64,000 nucleotides of DNA from Jiella mangrovi (GTDB lineage Bacteria > Pseudomonadota > Alphaproteobacteria > Rhizobiales > Rhizobiaceae), in contig NZ_JAGJCF010000011.1 of assembly GCF_017815135.1 (NCBI RefSeq), forward strand, positions 106,781 to 170,780, in the 5' to 3' direction. Below are positions 56,830 to 64,000 of this stretch, one piece after another. The position numbers and the translations under genes were made by a program. The notes under the pieces were generated by a model. That model made no database searches. It was not told the origin of the DNA and saw nothing but the letters and a program-made list of their open reading frames with translations. The stretch's first letter is position 1; each line of letters opens with the position of its first letter.

Positions 56830-57897
56830 TCAATCCAGCCCCATCGTCTCGCGATACCCTTCCAGATACTCGCGCTCGGCCTCGCTCACCCGGTCCATGC
56901 CGTTCATCGCCCGGTGCCACAGCGGCACGATCGCCGGCGGTCGGCCGGCCTTTTCGATGCGCCTGGCCTGATCCTCGGTCAGCGTCAGGTCGATCGAGGC
57001 GAGATTGTCGCGCAGGTGATCCTCGCTTCGCGCGCCGAGCGCGATCGAATGGACGCCGGGACGCTCCCGCAGCCAGGCGAGCACCACCTGCGGCACGCTG
57101 CGGCCGACCTCGCCGGAGACCTCCTTCAAGACGTCGATCACCCGGTATAGCCGCTCGGTATCGACGATGTGCGGCTCCGGCCAGTCGTTGCCCTGGCGGG
57201 TGCCCGGCTGCGGGCCGTTGTTCCGGTCGATCTTTCCCGTGAGGAGCCCCTCGCCGAGCGGGCTCCAGATCTGCGTCGCGACGCCGAGGTCGCGGCCGGC
57301 CGGGATGATCTCGTACTCGACCTCGCGGGCTTCGGGCGTGTAGTTCAGCTGATGAGCGACGGGCGGCGTCGCATCGAGCATCCGCGCCGTCATCACGGTC
57401 TTCGCCACCTGCCAGCCCGAATAGTTGGACACGCCCCAGGACCGGATCTTGCCCGCGCGGATCAGGTCGTCCATCACCGCGACGGTCTCCTCGACCGGGG
57501 TCACGCCGTCCCATTGGTGGATCCAGTAGTGGTCGATCCATTCGGTCTGCAGCCGCTTCAGGCTTTCGTCGATCTGGCCCATGATGTGGGCGCGCGAGGC
57601 ACCCGCCATGTTCGGGCCCTCGCCCATGGTCGTGCGGACCTTGGAGAAGATCAGGAGGTCGTTGCGCCGGCCCTTCACCGCCTCGCCGACGACCTTCTCG
57701 GAATCGCCCTTCGAATAGATGTTGGCCGTGTCGATGGCGTTGACGCCGGCCTCGGTCGCCATGTCAATGAAGCGCCGCGCGTCGTCGACACCCACATTGC
57801 CGGTCTTTTCGAAACCATGGGTGCCACCGAAGGTGACGGTCCCGAGCACGAAGGTCGAGACCATCATGCCGGAATTGCCGAAAGGCGCATATTTCAT
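56830..57897 (-). CDS. aldo/keto reductase
   Basis: A 355-residue (alpha/beta)8-barrel oxidoreductase. The catalytic tyrosine is in DTANIYSKGDSE and the lysine in LLIFSKVRT; the general acid histidine is in DHYWIHQWD. The NADPH pocket residues appear as SPLGEGLLTGK and GARSEDHLRDN. The ATG at 57897 follows AAGAG and starts at the conserved KYAPFGNSGMMVS. The substrate is unknown. It is downstream of the AGE-family epimerase in the same direction. Confidence 0.9.
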   Translation of the reverse strand: MKYAPFGNSGMMVSTFVLGTVTFGGTHGFEKTGNVGVDDARRFIDMATEAGVNAIDTANIYSKGDSEKVVGEAVKGRRNDLLIFSKVRTTMGEGPNMAGASRAHIMGQIDESLKRLQTEWIDHYWIHQWDGVTPVEETVAVMDDLIRAGKIRSWGVSNYSGWQVAKTVMTARMLDATPPVAHQLNYTPEAREVEYEIIPAGRDLGVATQIWSPLGEGLLTGKIDRNNGPQPGTRQGNDWPEPHIVDTERLYRVIDVLKEVSGEVGRSVPQVVLAWLRERPGVHSIALGARSEDHLRDNLASIDLTLTEDQARRIEKAGRPPAIVPLWHRAMNGMDRVSEAEREYLEGYRETMGLD

Positions 57898-57994
57898 GTC
57901 GGGCTCTTTTGCTTGCATGTCATTGTTTGGCGCGGCTCGTCGTCCGCGATCTCACAAACCCAACGCATGCACCCGAACGAAGTTCGAGTTTTTC

Positions 57995-59251
57995 TCAGTC
58001 CTTCAGTTCGCCGCGCGAAAGCGCGCCGGGGATCGACGCGGCGATGGGCAGGCGCGGAGTCAAAGTTGGCTGATAGGCGTGATAAAGATCGGGCTTTCCT
58101 TCATAGATGCGCTCCGACGGCCGGTTGTCCGCATCGACCTCGTTGAACCAGCTGCCGTCCCGCCGGTCGATCAAGGTCAGATCGACATAGTCCCAGAAGC
58201 GCCGATACCATTCGGCATAGTCCGCCTCGCGGGTTCGCCGATAAAGCAGCGCCGCCGCCGTGATGCCTTCCGCCAGCGTCCAATGCGCGGTGTTCGGCAC
58301 GCAAACCTTTCCGTTCCAGTCGACGGTATAGACGAGGCCGCTCGCCCCGTCGCGGTTCCAGCCGTCCCGCACGGCACCGGCAAACAGCGCGCCGGAACAT
58401 TCGGCAAGCCAGGCCGGCGCCGAGTGGCCGGACCCGCTCAGCCCGGCTTCTAGCTTCAGGCAGAGATGCGACCATTCCAGCGAATGGCCCGGCGTGGTTC
58501 CGTAAGGACGGAAGGGATGATCCGGCCGATCGGCGTGAAACTCCTTCAGGACCGTCCAGTCAGGGGCGAAATGTTCGGGAAGCGCGAAGCCGTTCTGCCG
58601 GGCGATACGGTTGACGAAGCGCTCGGCGATGCGCAGCGAGCGGTCCAGCCAGATCGTGTCGCCGGTGGCGTCGAAGACTGCGAGGAAGGCTTCCAGCGAA
58701 TGCATGTTGGCATTGGCGCCGCGATAGGCTTCTTCCTCGGCGAAATCTGCGGAAAAGCTCTCGCGCATGGCGCCGTCGGCCTCGGCCCAGAAGCGCTGCT
58801 CGATCACCTGAAGCGCATCGGCCAGAAGGTCTTTCGCGCCCGGCCGGCCGAGGATCACCGCTGCCGAAGCTGCCAGGGCAACGAAGGCCTGGACATAGGC
58901 CCGCTTCTGTCCGCCGCCCTCCGGGGTGTTCGGGGCCTGCTCGTACCAGCCGCCGTTGACGTCGTCGCGCAACAGACCGGAAAGCGCCGCGAGCCCATGG
59001 TCCACCAGCGGCACCGAGCCGGGCAGCCCCTGCATGGCGGCAAGCGCGTAGGAATAGGTCATCCGCGCGGTGATGATCGTATCGGCGCTGGCGCCCTCTG
59101 GCCGCTCGCCGTTTCGGTCGAGGGCGCAGAAGCCTCCCGAGGGAAGCCGCGAGGCCTTGGAAAAGGCGAGCAGCCGCTGCCCCTCGCCGTCCAGCCAGCG
59201 GCGATGCGCGGGCATGTCCATCATCGCCATATCGGTCTTTGCCTCAGCCAT
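57995..59251 (-). CDS. N-acylglucosamine 2-epimerase (AGE) family sugar isomerase
   Basis: A 418-residue (alpha/alpha)6-barrel protein of the AGE family, which includes mannose isomerase and sulfoquinovose isomerase. Histidines likely to be catalytic are in ANANMHSLEAFLAVFDATGD, PYGTTPGHSLEWSHLCLKLE and GKPDLYHAYQPTL. The exact sugar is not clear. The gene overlaps the stop of the SDR gene by 8 bases, so the two are coupled. Confidence 0.88.
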   Translation of the reverse strand: MAEAKTDMAMMDMPAHRRWLDGEGQRLLAFSKASRLPSGGFCALDRNGERPEGASADTIITARMTYSYALAAMQGLPGSVPLVDHGLAALSGLLRDDVNGGWYEQAPNTPEGGGQKRAYVQAFVALAASAAVILGRPGAKDLLADALQVIEQRFWAEADGAMRESFSADFAEEEAYRGANANMHSLEAFLAVFDATGDTIWLDRSLRIAERFVNRIARQNGFALPEHFAPDWTVLKEFHADRPDHPFRPYGTTPGHSLEWSHLCLKLEAGLSGSGHSAPAWLAECSGALFAGAVRDGWNRDGASGLVYTVDWNGKVCVPNTAHWTLAEGITAAALLYRRTREADYAEWYRRFWDYVDLTLIDRRDGSWFNEVDADNRPSERIYEGKPDLYHAYQPTLTPRLPIAASIPGALSRGELKD

Positions 59252-60092
59252 TGATGATCATCCCGCCATTCACATGGATCGTCTGTCCTGTCACGTAGGA
59301 GCCGTCGGCACTCGCCAGATAGACATAGGCCGGCGCCACTTCGCTCGGCTGGCCGATGCGGCCGAGCGGGGTTTCTTCGCCCATCCCCGCGACGGTCTCC
59401 CCATCGAAGCTCGCAGGCTGGATCGGCGTCCAGATCGGCCCCGGCGCGACCTCGTTGACGAGGATGCCGGCCGGCGCCAGCTGCTTGGCGAGCGCCCGGG
59501 TAAAGCCGGCGATCGCGCCCTTGGTGGCGGAATAGGCAACGAGCCTCGCATTGCCGGCGAAACCGTTGATGGACGAGGTGTTGATGATCCGGGCGCCGGA
59601 TTTCAGATGGGGCCGCGCGGCCCGCGACAGATAGAACATGCCGTCGATATTGGCGCCAAACTGCAAGCGCCAGTCGGCGTCCGAGATCGCCGTCAGATCG
59701 TCGGCGACGATCTGCGTGCCGGCATTGTTGACGAGGATGTCGATGCCGCCAAAGCGCTCGACCACCTTGCCGACGGCGTCGGTGCAGAAAGCACTGTCGG
59801 CGATGTCGCCGGCGATCGACAGGCATTCGGCGCCCTCGGCCGCGATCAGCCTTTCGGCGTTTCTGGCGTCCTCGTGCTCATCAAGATAAAGCAGCGCGAT
59901 CTTCGCGCCCTCGCGGGCGAAGTGGATGGCCACCGCCCGGCCGATGCCGCTGTCGCCGCCTGTGACGATGGCGACCTTCCCCGCCAGCTTGGCCGTACCC
60001 CGATAGGTCGGAGCGATATGCTCGGCAGGAGGCGTCAGTTCGCTTTCAAGGCCTGGAAGCCGGTTCTGGGTCTGGGGCGGAATCTTGCTCAT
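59244..60092 (-). CDS. SDR-family NAD(P)-dependent oxidoreductase (YdaD/YhdF-type)
   Basis: A 282-residue classical short-chain dehydrogenase with an N-terminal extension of about 38 residues rich in Pro and Gln (SKIPPQTQNRLPGLESELTP), typical of the YdaD/YhxC group. The nucleotide motif is TGGDSGIGRAVA; the catalytic Ser-Tyr-Lys are in NTSSINGFAGNARLVAYSAT, with YSATK. The ATG at 60092 follows CAGGAG. The group is often stress-linked. First gene of a leftward trio. Confidence 0.9.
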   Translation of the reverse strand: MSKIPPQTQNRLPGLESELTPPAEHIAPTYRGTAKLAGKVAIVTGGDSGIGRAVAIHFAREGAKIALLYLDEHEDARNAERLIAAEGAECLSIAGDIADSAFCTDAVGKVVERFGGIDILVNNAGTQIVADDLTAISDADWRLQFGANIDGMFYLSRAARPHLKSGARIINTSSINGFAGNARLVAYSATKGAIAGFTRALAKQLAPAGILVNEVAPGPIWTPIQPASFDGETVAGMGEETPLGRIGQPSEVAPAYVYLASADGSYVTGQTIHVNGGMIING

Positions 60093-60370
60093 GACGGGCT
60101 CCTGTTTCTCGACGCCGCGCACATGAGCGCGGCGGCATAAATCACCTTCGTTGACGAATGCATGAGGCGAGGATCTGTTCACCGATTCGGCCGCCGGCCA
60201 ACAAAATCTCCGCCGAATCTGGCGCAAGCGAACCGCGCGCCGATCGATAGGCAACCAACGGACGAACCTCTCGATTGCCTGATCGAGAGGGTTGCGACGC
60301 CGGGACTGGGGGCTATGTCGGAACTAAGCAAAGCAGACCAATAGCAACCGTTGATCGAAGCGAGGGCGAC

Positions 60371-60856
60371 ATGAGCGACACCGGAACTTCAAACCGCCAC
60401 GGCGTCGGATACTGGGCGGTCGTCGTCCTTGCCGCCGTCCTGGTCTTGTTCGGCCTGCCGATTTTCGGCGGCGGAGCGTATCTCCTGTGGCTCGGCGGGT
60501 CCTGGTATTACGTGCTTGCCGGCATCGGCCTGTTGCTGACCGCCTGGTTCCTGGTCCAGGCCTCGATGCTGGCCGTGTGGATCTATCTCGTGACATTCGC
60601 CGGCACCGTCGTCTGGGCGTTCTGGGAAAAAGGCTTCGACTGGTGGGCGCAGGTTCCCCGTCTCGTCGCCCCGACCGTCATCCTCGTCCTCGTGCTCCTG
60701 ACGATCCCGGTGCTGCTTCGTTCCGGCCTGACCCGCGGCAAGGACCGGCCGGCTTCCCCGGCGACCGATCACCCGTCGCCGGCCCGCGAGAAACAGCGTT
60801 CTTCCGCAGGCGAGGAGAACCGCCGGAGCGGCACCATCATCCCCACCGCCCGCTGA
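60371..60856 (+). CDS. sldB: membrane subunit of PQQ polyol dehydrogenase (SldB type)
   Basis: A 161-residue membrane protein with four to five helices: VGYWAVVVLAAVLVLFGLPI, GGAYLLWLGGSWYYVLAGIG, LLTAWFLVQASMLAVWIYLV, then FAGTVVWAFWEKGFDWWAQV. This is the pattern of the N-terminal membrane domain of quinoprotein glucose dehydrogenase, and of the separate SldB subunit of Gluconobacter glycerol/sorbitol dehydrogenase (126 residues). The tail is hydrophilic and adds length. The sldA-type gene follows in the same direction, as in Gluconobacter. It would pass electrons to ubiquinone. Confidence 0.75.
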   Translation: MSDTGTSNRHGVGYWAVVVLAAVLVLFGLPIFGGGAYLLWLGGSWYYVLAGIGLLLTAWFLVQASMLAVWIYLVTFAGTVVWAFWEKGFDWWAQVPRLVAPTVILVLVLLTIPVLLRSGLTRGKDRPASPATDHPSPAREKQRSSAGEENRRSGTIIPTAR

Positions 60857-60881
60857 CCCGATCCATTTGCAGGAAATGACG

Positions 60882-63101
60882 ATGACACGACAGCTCACCC
60901 GCAGCGGTTCGGCCACCGCCCTTGCCACGATCCTCGCGCTCACAGCCTCGCCATTGGCCGCCTTGGCGCAGGAGACGCAGCCCGCCCCGCAGGAAACGCC
61001 GACACCGGCGCCAGCCGACGCTGACGGCACCACCGTCCAGCTGGCTCCCGCCGAAGGCCCGGACACCCCCGACGACGCAACCGGAACCGCCGCGAGCGAT
61101 CCCACATCCGATTCCTTCGCCCCCGGCACCGAGGACCAGCCGGGCGCCCTCGCCGCAAGCGAACCGGCCGAGCAGCCGCAGGTCGGCTCCGACTGGCCGT
61201 TCTGGGGCGGCGGTCCGATGGCCACGCGCTTTTCGCCGCTCGATCAGATCACCCCGGACAATGTCGACGGGCTGGAGAAGATCTGGACCTATCGTACCGG
61301 CGACATGCCGAGCGGCAAGACCGAAGGCAAATATTCGCCGGAGGGAACGCCGCTGAAAGTCGGCGACGCGCTTTATATCTGCTCGGCGATGAACATCCTC
61401 TCCTCGGTCGACGCGAAGACCGGCGAGGAGCGCTGGCGCTACGATCCGAAGGTCGCGCCCGAAGCGATCCCCTACGGCGCGAGCTGTCGCGGCGTCGCCT
61501 ATTACAAGACACCCGACGCCCCTGACGATCAGGCCTGCGCCACCCGCATCATCGAGGGCACGCTCGACGCCCGGCTCGTCGCCGTCGACGCGAAGACCGG
61601 CGAGCCCTGCGCCGATTTCGGCGACAACGGCTCCGTCGATCTGTGGGCCGGCATCGGCGAGAAGGTCCCTGGCTGGTACGCCGTCACCGCCCCGCCGGCG
61701 ATCGTGCGCGGCATCGCCGTGACCGGCGCGCAGGTCAAGGACGGCCAGGCCGAGGACGCCCCCTCCGGCGTCATTCGCGGCTATGACGCCGTCACCGGCG
61801 AGCTCGCCTGGGCCTGGGATCTCGGCAATCCGGAGCTGACCGGCGCGCCGCCCGAGGGCGAGACCTACACCCGCGGCACCCCCAACATGTGGACCCAGGC
61901 GACCGGAGACGAAGAGCTCGGCCTCGTCTATCTGCCGCTCGGCAATTCCTCGGTGGACTACTATGCCGGCAACCGCTCGGAAGCCGAAAACCAGTGGTCG
62001 ACCTCCCTCGTCGCCCTCGACGTCACCACCGGCAAGCCGGTCTGGCAGTTCCAGACCGTGCGCAAGGACGTGTGGGACTACGATCTCGGCAGCCAGGCGA
62101 CCCTGATCGACTTCCCCGGCAAGGACGGCGGCGGGACCACCCCGGCGATCCTGCTCCCCTCCAAGCAGGGCGACATCTACATCCTCGACCGCGCCACCGG
62201 CGAGCCGCTCGTCCCGATCGAGGAGATCACTGCGCCGAAGGGCGGCGTCGAGGGCGACGCCTATGCCGACACCCAGCCGTCCTCCGGCTATCACACCCTG
62301 CGCAAGGACGACCTCACCGAGGCGGACATGTGGGGCATCACCCCGCTCGACCAGCTGTTCTGCCGCATCGCCTTTCGCCAGGCCGCCTATGACGGCATCT
62401 ACACCCACCCCACCGCCGACCGGCACTGGATCGAATATCCCGGCTACAACGGCGGCTCGGACTGGGGCAGCGTCGCCGTCGACACCGACAAGGGCATCAT
62501 CGTCGCCAATTACAACGACGTGCCGAACCACAACCGGCTGATCCCCCGCGAGGAAGCCGACAAGCGCAATCTGAAGCCGATCAACGAGAAGCAGAACGAA
62601 TCCGAAGGCGGCTCCAAGGCCGAAGGCGCCGGCGACCCGCAGGCGGGCTCGCCCTATGCCATCGACGTCAATGCCGGCTGGCGCGCGCCGGTCACCGGCA
62701 TCCCCTGCAAGCAGCCGCCGCTGGGCGGCATCCGGGCGATCGATCTCGCCACCGGCAAGACCCTCTGGGACCGCCCGCTCGGCACCGCCCGCCGCAACGG
62801 CCCCTGGGGCATCCCGTCCTTCATCCCCCTGTCCATCGGCACCCCCAACAATGGCGGCTCGATGGTCAGCAAAGGCGGCCTGATCTTCATCGCCGCCGCC
62901 ACCGACAACCTCATCCGCGCCATCGACGAGAAGACCGGCGAGACCCTGTGGTCCGACGTCCTGCCCGCCGGCGGCCAGGCCAACCCGATCCTCTACGAAC
63001 AGGACGGCCGCGACTACCTCGTCATCCAGGCCGGCGGCCACCACTTCATGGAAACGCCGGTGGGGGATTATTACATCGCCTATGCGTTGCCGGAGGAGTG
63101 A
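60882..63101 (+). CDS. sldA: PQQ-dependent polyol/sugar dehydrogenase catalytic subunit (SldA type)
   Basis: A 739-residue periplasmic quinoprotein. ATG 60882 has AGGAA six bases upstream; the signal peptide ends near AALAQET and is followed by a low-complexity Pro/Ala/Thr linker to about residue 105. The eight-bladed PQQ propeller has RFSPLDQITPDNVDGLEKIW, CRGVAYYKTPDAPDDQACAT, SGVIRGYDAVTGELAWAWDL, VWDYDLGSQATL, PCKQPPLGGIRAIDLATGKT and AATDNLIRAIDEKTGETLW. The sequence belongs to the glucose/quinate/polyol group; the membrane domain is encoded separately just upstream. SldA of Gluconobacter is 740 residues. The substrate is not certain. Confidence 0.8.
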   Translation: MTRQLTRSGSATALATILALTASPLAALAQETQPAPQETPTPAPADADGTTVQLAPAEGPDTPDDATGTAASDPTSDSFAPGTEDQPGALAASEPAEQPQVGSDWPFWGGGPMATRFSPLDQITPDNVDGLEKIWTYRTGDMPSGKTEGKYSPEGTPLKVGDALYICSAMNILSSVDAKTGEERWRYDPKVAPEAIPYGASCRGVAYYKTPDAPDDQACATRIIEGTLDARLVAVDAKTGEPCADFGDNGSVDLWAGIGEKVPGWYAVTAPPAIVRGIAVTGAQVKDGQAEDAPSGVIRGYDAVTGELAWAWDLGNPELTGAPPEGETYTRGTPNMWTQATGDEELGLVYLPLGNSSVDYYAGNRSEAENQWSTSLVALDVTTGKPVWQFQTVRKDVWDYDLGSQATLIDFPGKDGGGTTPAILLPSKQGDIYILDRATGEPLVPIEEITAPKGGVEGDAYADTQPSSGYHTLRKDDLTEADMWGITPLDQLFCRIAFRQAAYDGIYTHPTADRHWIEYPGYNGGSDWGSVAVDTDKGIIVANYNDVPNHNRLIPREEADKRNLKPINEKQNESEGGSKAEGAGDPQAGSPYAIDVNAGWRAPVTGIPCKQPPLGGIRAIDLATGKTLWDRPLGTARRNGPWGIPSFIPLSIGTPNNGGSMVSKGGLIFIAAATDNLIRAIDEKTGETLWSDVLPAGGQANPILYEQDGRDYLVIQAGGHHFMETPVGDYYIAYALPEE

Positions 63102-63216
63102 GGGATCTGACGCGAGACAGTCGGGGTGCTTCCGCTCTTGCGCGATGAGGGCGGGAGCATCGTGCAAGGTCGCCGAGGTCGAGCGCGCCTCTGAGCGGCG
63201 CCGACTGGATTGAGCC

Positions 63217-63237
63217 AAAAGCTGACCGTCAGCTTTT
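63217..63237. terminator. probable terminator of sldBA
   Basis: AAAAGCTGA and TCAGCTTTT form a 9-base stem around CCG, symmetric so that T runs follow in both directions. It lies 115 bases after the sldA stop. Confidence 0.5.
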
Positions 63238-63370
63238 CAAGGTAAATGTTATTGAGCGGACATTCAGCTCGGCGCAGGCTCCGCCCGTCCCTTACCGTAA
63301 CGCTATGTTCTTTACTCCGATGCTGAGAGCCCGCTGTACGGGTCAAAACGCCGCTTTGCTGAACTGGCGA

Positions 63371-63875
63371 TTACCCGGCGTCCCACCTGCGATTCAAAGA
63401 AAGCAGTCGAGGATCCGCGTTCAGTCTACCGTCTGCCTTACCGATGCGTTGTATGGTGCTCTCGATCCCATAGGGCCAAGCCATCGCGTTCTCTGGAAGG
63501 ATTGCATCCAAAATAGCGAGCGTCTGTTCTGGATAGATGTCAACGATGTTGCCCTTCGACTTTCTGAGGTTCGGTAACATTATCGAGTCGCCTTCCGCCT
63601 TACTGAGTAGGGGGAGGACAAGGGCAGCACGCCTTACAAAGCGATCCTTATCTGAGAAAACAAAATTGCATAGGCGAGCTGATATTCGCGGTGTTTTTGC
63701 CAATATTTGACGTGGCCAAACGTCTTCAAGCAATACTTCAATTTTCTCTGACCACCTTATTTCTACGTTCTCTCTTTCATCCTCTGCCCATCGCTCAGCT
63801 TGCCATAGGACATGCGATCTAAACTCTTCGTCTGACTTCAGCAGCAGATCGCGCATTTCATCGTTTGAGATGTTA
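63371..63875 (-). pseudogene. truncated gene remnant, possibly the C-terminal end of a large DUF4020-like protein
   Basis: About 168 codons of an AT-richer gene ending in a TAA at 63371. The fragment has a helical repeat look (EEFRSHVLWQAERWAEDERE, ISARLCNFVFSDKDRFVRRA) and ends with ILPENAMAWPYGIESTIQRI and DPRLLSLNRRWDAG, a pattern I associate with the C-terminus of DUF4020/SIR2-type defence-linked proteins, with low certainty. The 5' part is missing; the open frame runs on to 63937 only by reading into the insertion element. Interrupted at a TA dinucleotide (63874-63875). Confidence 0.5.
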
Positions 63876-64000
63876 GAGCACGTCTCACGATCGCTGAATC
63901 GGATGTGATGTGACGATTTCGTCTTGGTCTGATTCAAAGTCCACCTCGATGGAGGTGGATGATGGCCAGAGCGTTGAGCGAGGATTTGCGATCGAGGGTT
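63876..64000 (+). mobile_element. left end of an IS630-family element (partial)
   Basis: Begins after the TA at 63874-63875, as IS630 elements insert at TA. The right part contains the transposase start. The exact end (proposed GAGCACGTCTCACG) is inferred because the other terminus is outside the window. Confidence 0.5.
63962..64000 (+). CDS. IS630-family transposase, N-terminal fragment cut by the window edge
   Basis: ATG 63962 opens MARALSEDLRSRV, the first 13 residues typical of IS630 transposases, where a helix-turn-helix domain follows. GATGGAGGTGG just upstream gives a ribosome site. Truncated by the window edge only. Confidence 0.65.
   Translation, partial: MARALSEDLRSRV

Noticed and set aside
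60837..63218. A 793-codon open frame on the minus strand
   Set aside because: It is antisense to sldA for its whole length; the plus-strand frame has a signal peptide and a complete quinoprotein sequence. Long antisense frames are common in GC-rich DNA.

Overview
The window reads as chromosome of a GC-rich alphaproteobacterium of the Hyphomicrobiales (Rhizobiales). Supporting signs are the trxB-lsrB/vtlR pair, the rpmB-DUF3108 pair, rhizobial-type RpoA and S13, and a dispersed ~100-bp palindromic repeat of the kind common in this order. An Aurantimonadaceae-like host is possible but only a guess. Base composition is even and high in GC, except for a small islet at about 22.8-23.4 kb and the right edge after 63.2 kb, which are visibly richer in AT.

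Layout. 0-6 kb: a nicotinate-oxidation locus with a MarR regulator, a two-subunit molybdenum hydroxylase whose large subunit carries three c-type hemes (NicA/NicB type), and 6-hydroxynicotinate 3-monooxygenase (NicC). A shared operator-like sequence lies upstream of nicA and of nicC. The ring-opening genes are not in the window. 6-16.3 kb: two sugar ABC importers, with a GntR-type regulator that has two DNA-binding domains between them, flanked by a zinc alcohol dehydrogenase and a gluconolactonase-like enzyme; together they look like uptake and oxidation of an unidentified sugar. 16.6-20.6 kb: a DUF4142 protein behind a stress-type promoter, a membrane diguanylate cyclase, a CoA-binding protein, a crotonase-fold protein and a thioesterase. 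20.9-21.9 kb: rplM-rpsI with promoter and terminator. 22-25.6 kb: small proteins, an AT-richer two-gene islet, a VWA protein and a cytochrome b561.

25.6-32.1 kb: azlCD, a YbjN protein, rarA, a DegP-like protease, a tiny exported peptide with its own terminator, and an SDR reductase. 32.2-35.7 kb: rpsM-rpsK-rpoA-rplQ (without secY-adk upstream) and a GatB/YqeY protein. 36-42.6 kb: carA, a ~0.7-kb control-rich gap with three inverted repeats, a small XRE regulator, carB and greA. 42.8-49.3 kb: two glycosyltransferases, a TrkH-type potassium transporter that probably starts at AUU, trxB, lsrB/vtlR and a phosphatase.

49.3-54.4 kb: small exported proteins, a candidate small RNA, a membrane-anchored SOUL protein, yhhQ with a preQ1-I-like riboswitch that occludes its start codon, rpmB and a DUF3108 protein. 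54.6-56.6 kb: glutathione-dependent formaldehyde oxidation (frmA-fghA). 56.8-60.1 kb: aldo/keto reductase, AGE-family epimerase and SDR oxidoreductase in one direction. 60.4-63.1 kb: a two-subunit PQQ polyol dehydrogenase of the SldB/SldA type. The right end holds a gene remnant cut by an IS630-type element whose transposase starts 39 bases before the edge.

The best candidates for new biology are the yhhQ riboswitch, the AUU start of trkH, the CGCAC-N3-GTGCG array between carA and carB, and the two candidate minimal genes (an exported peptide and a small RNA).
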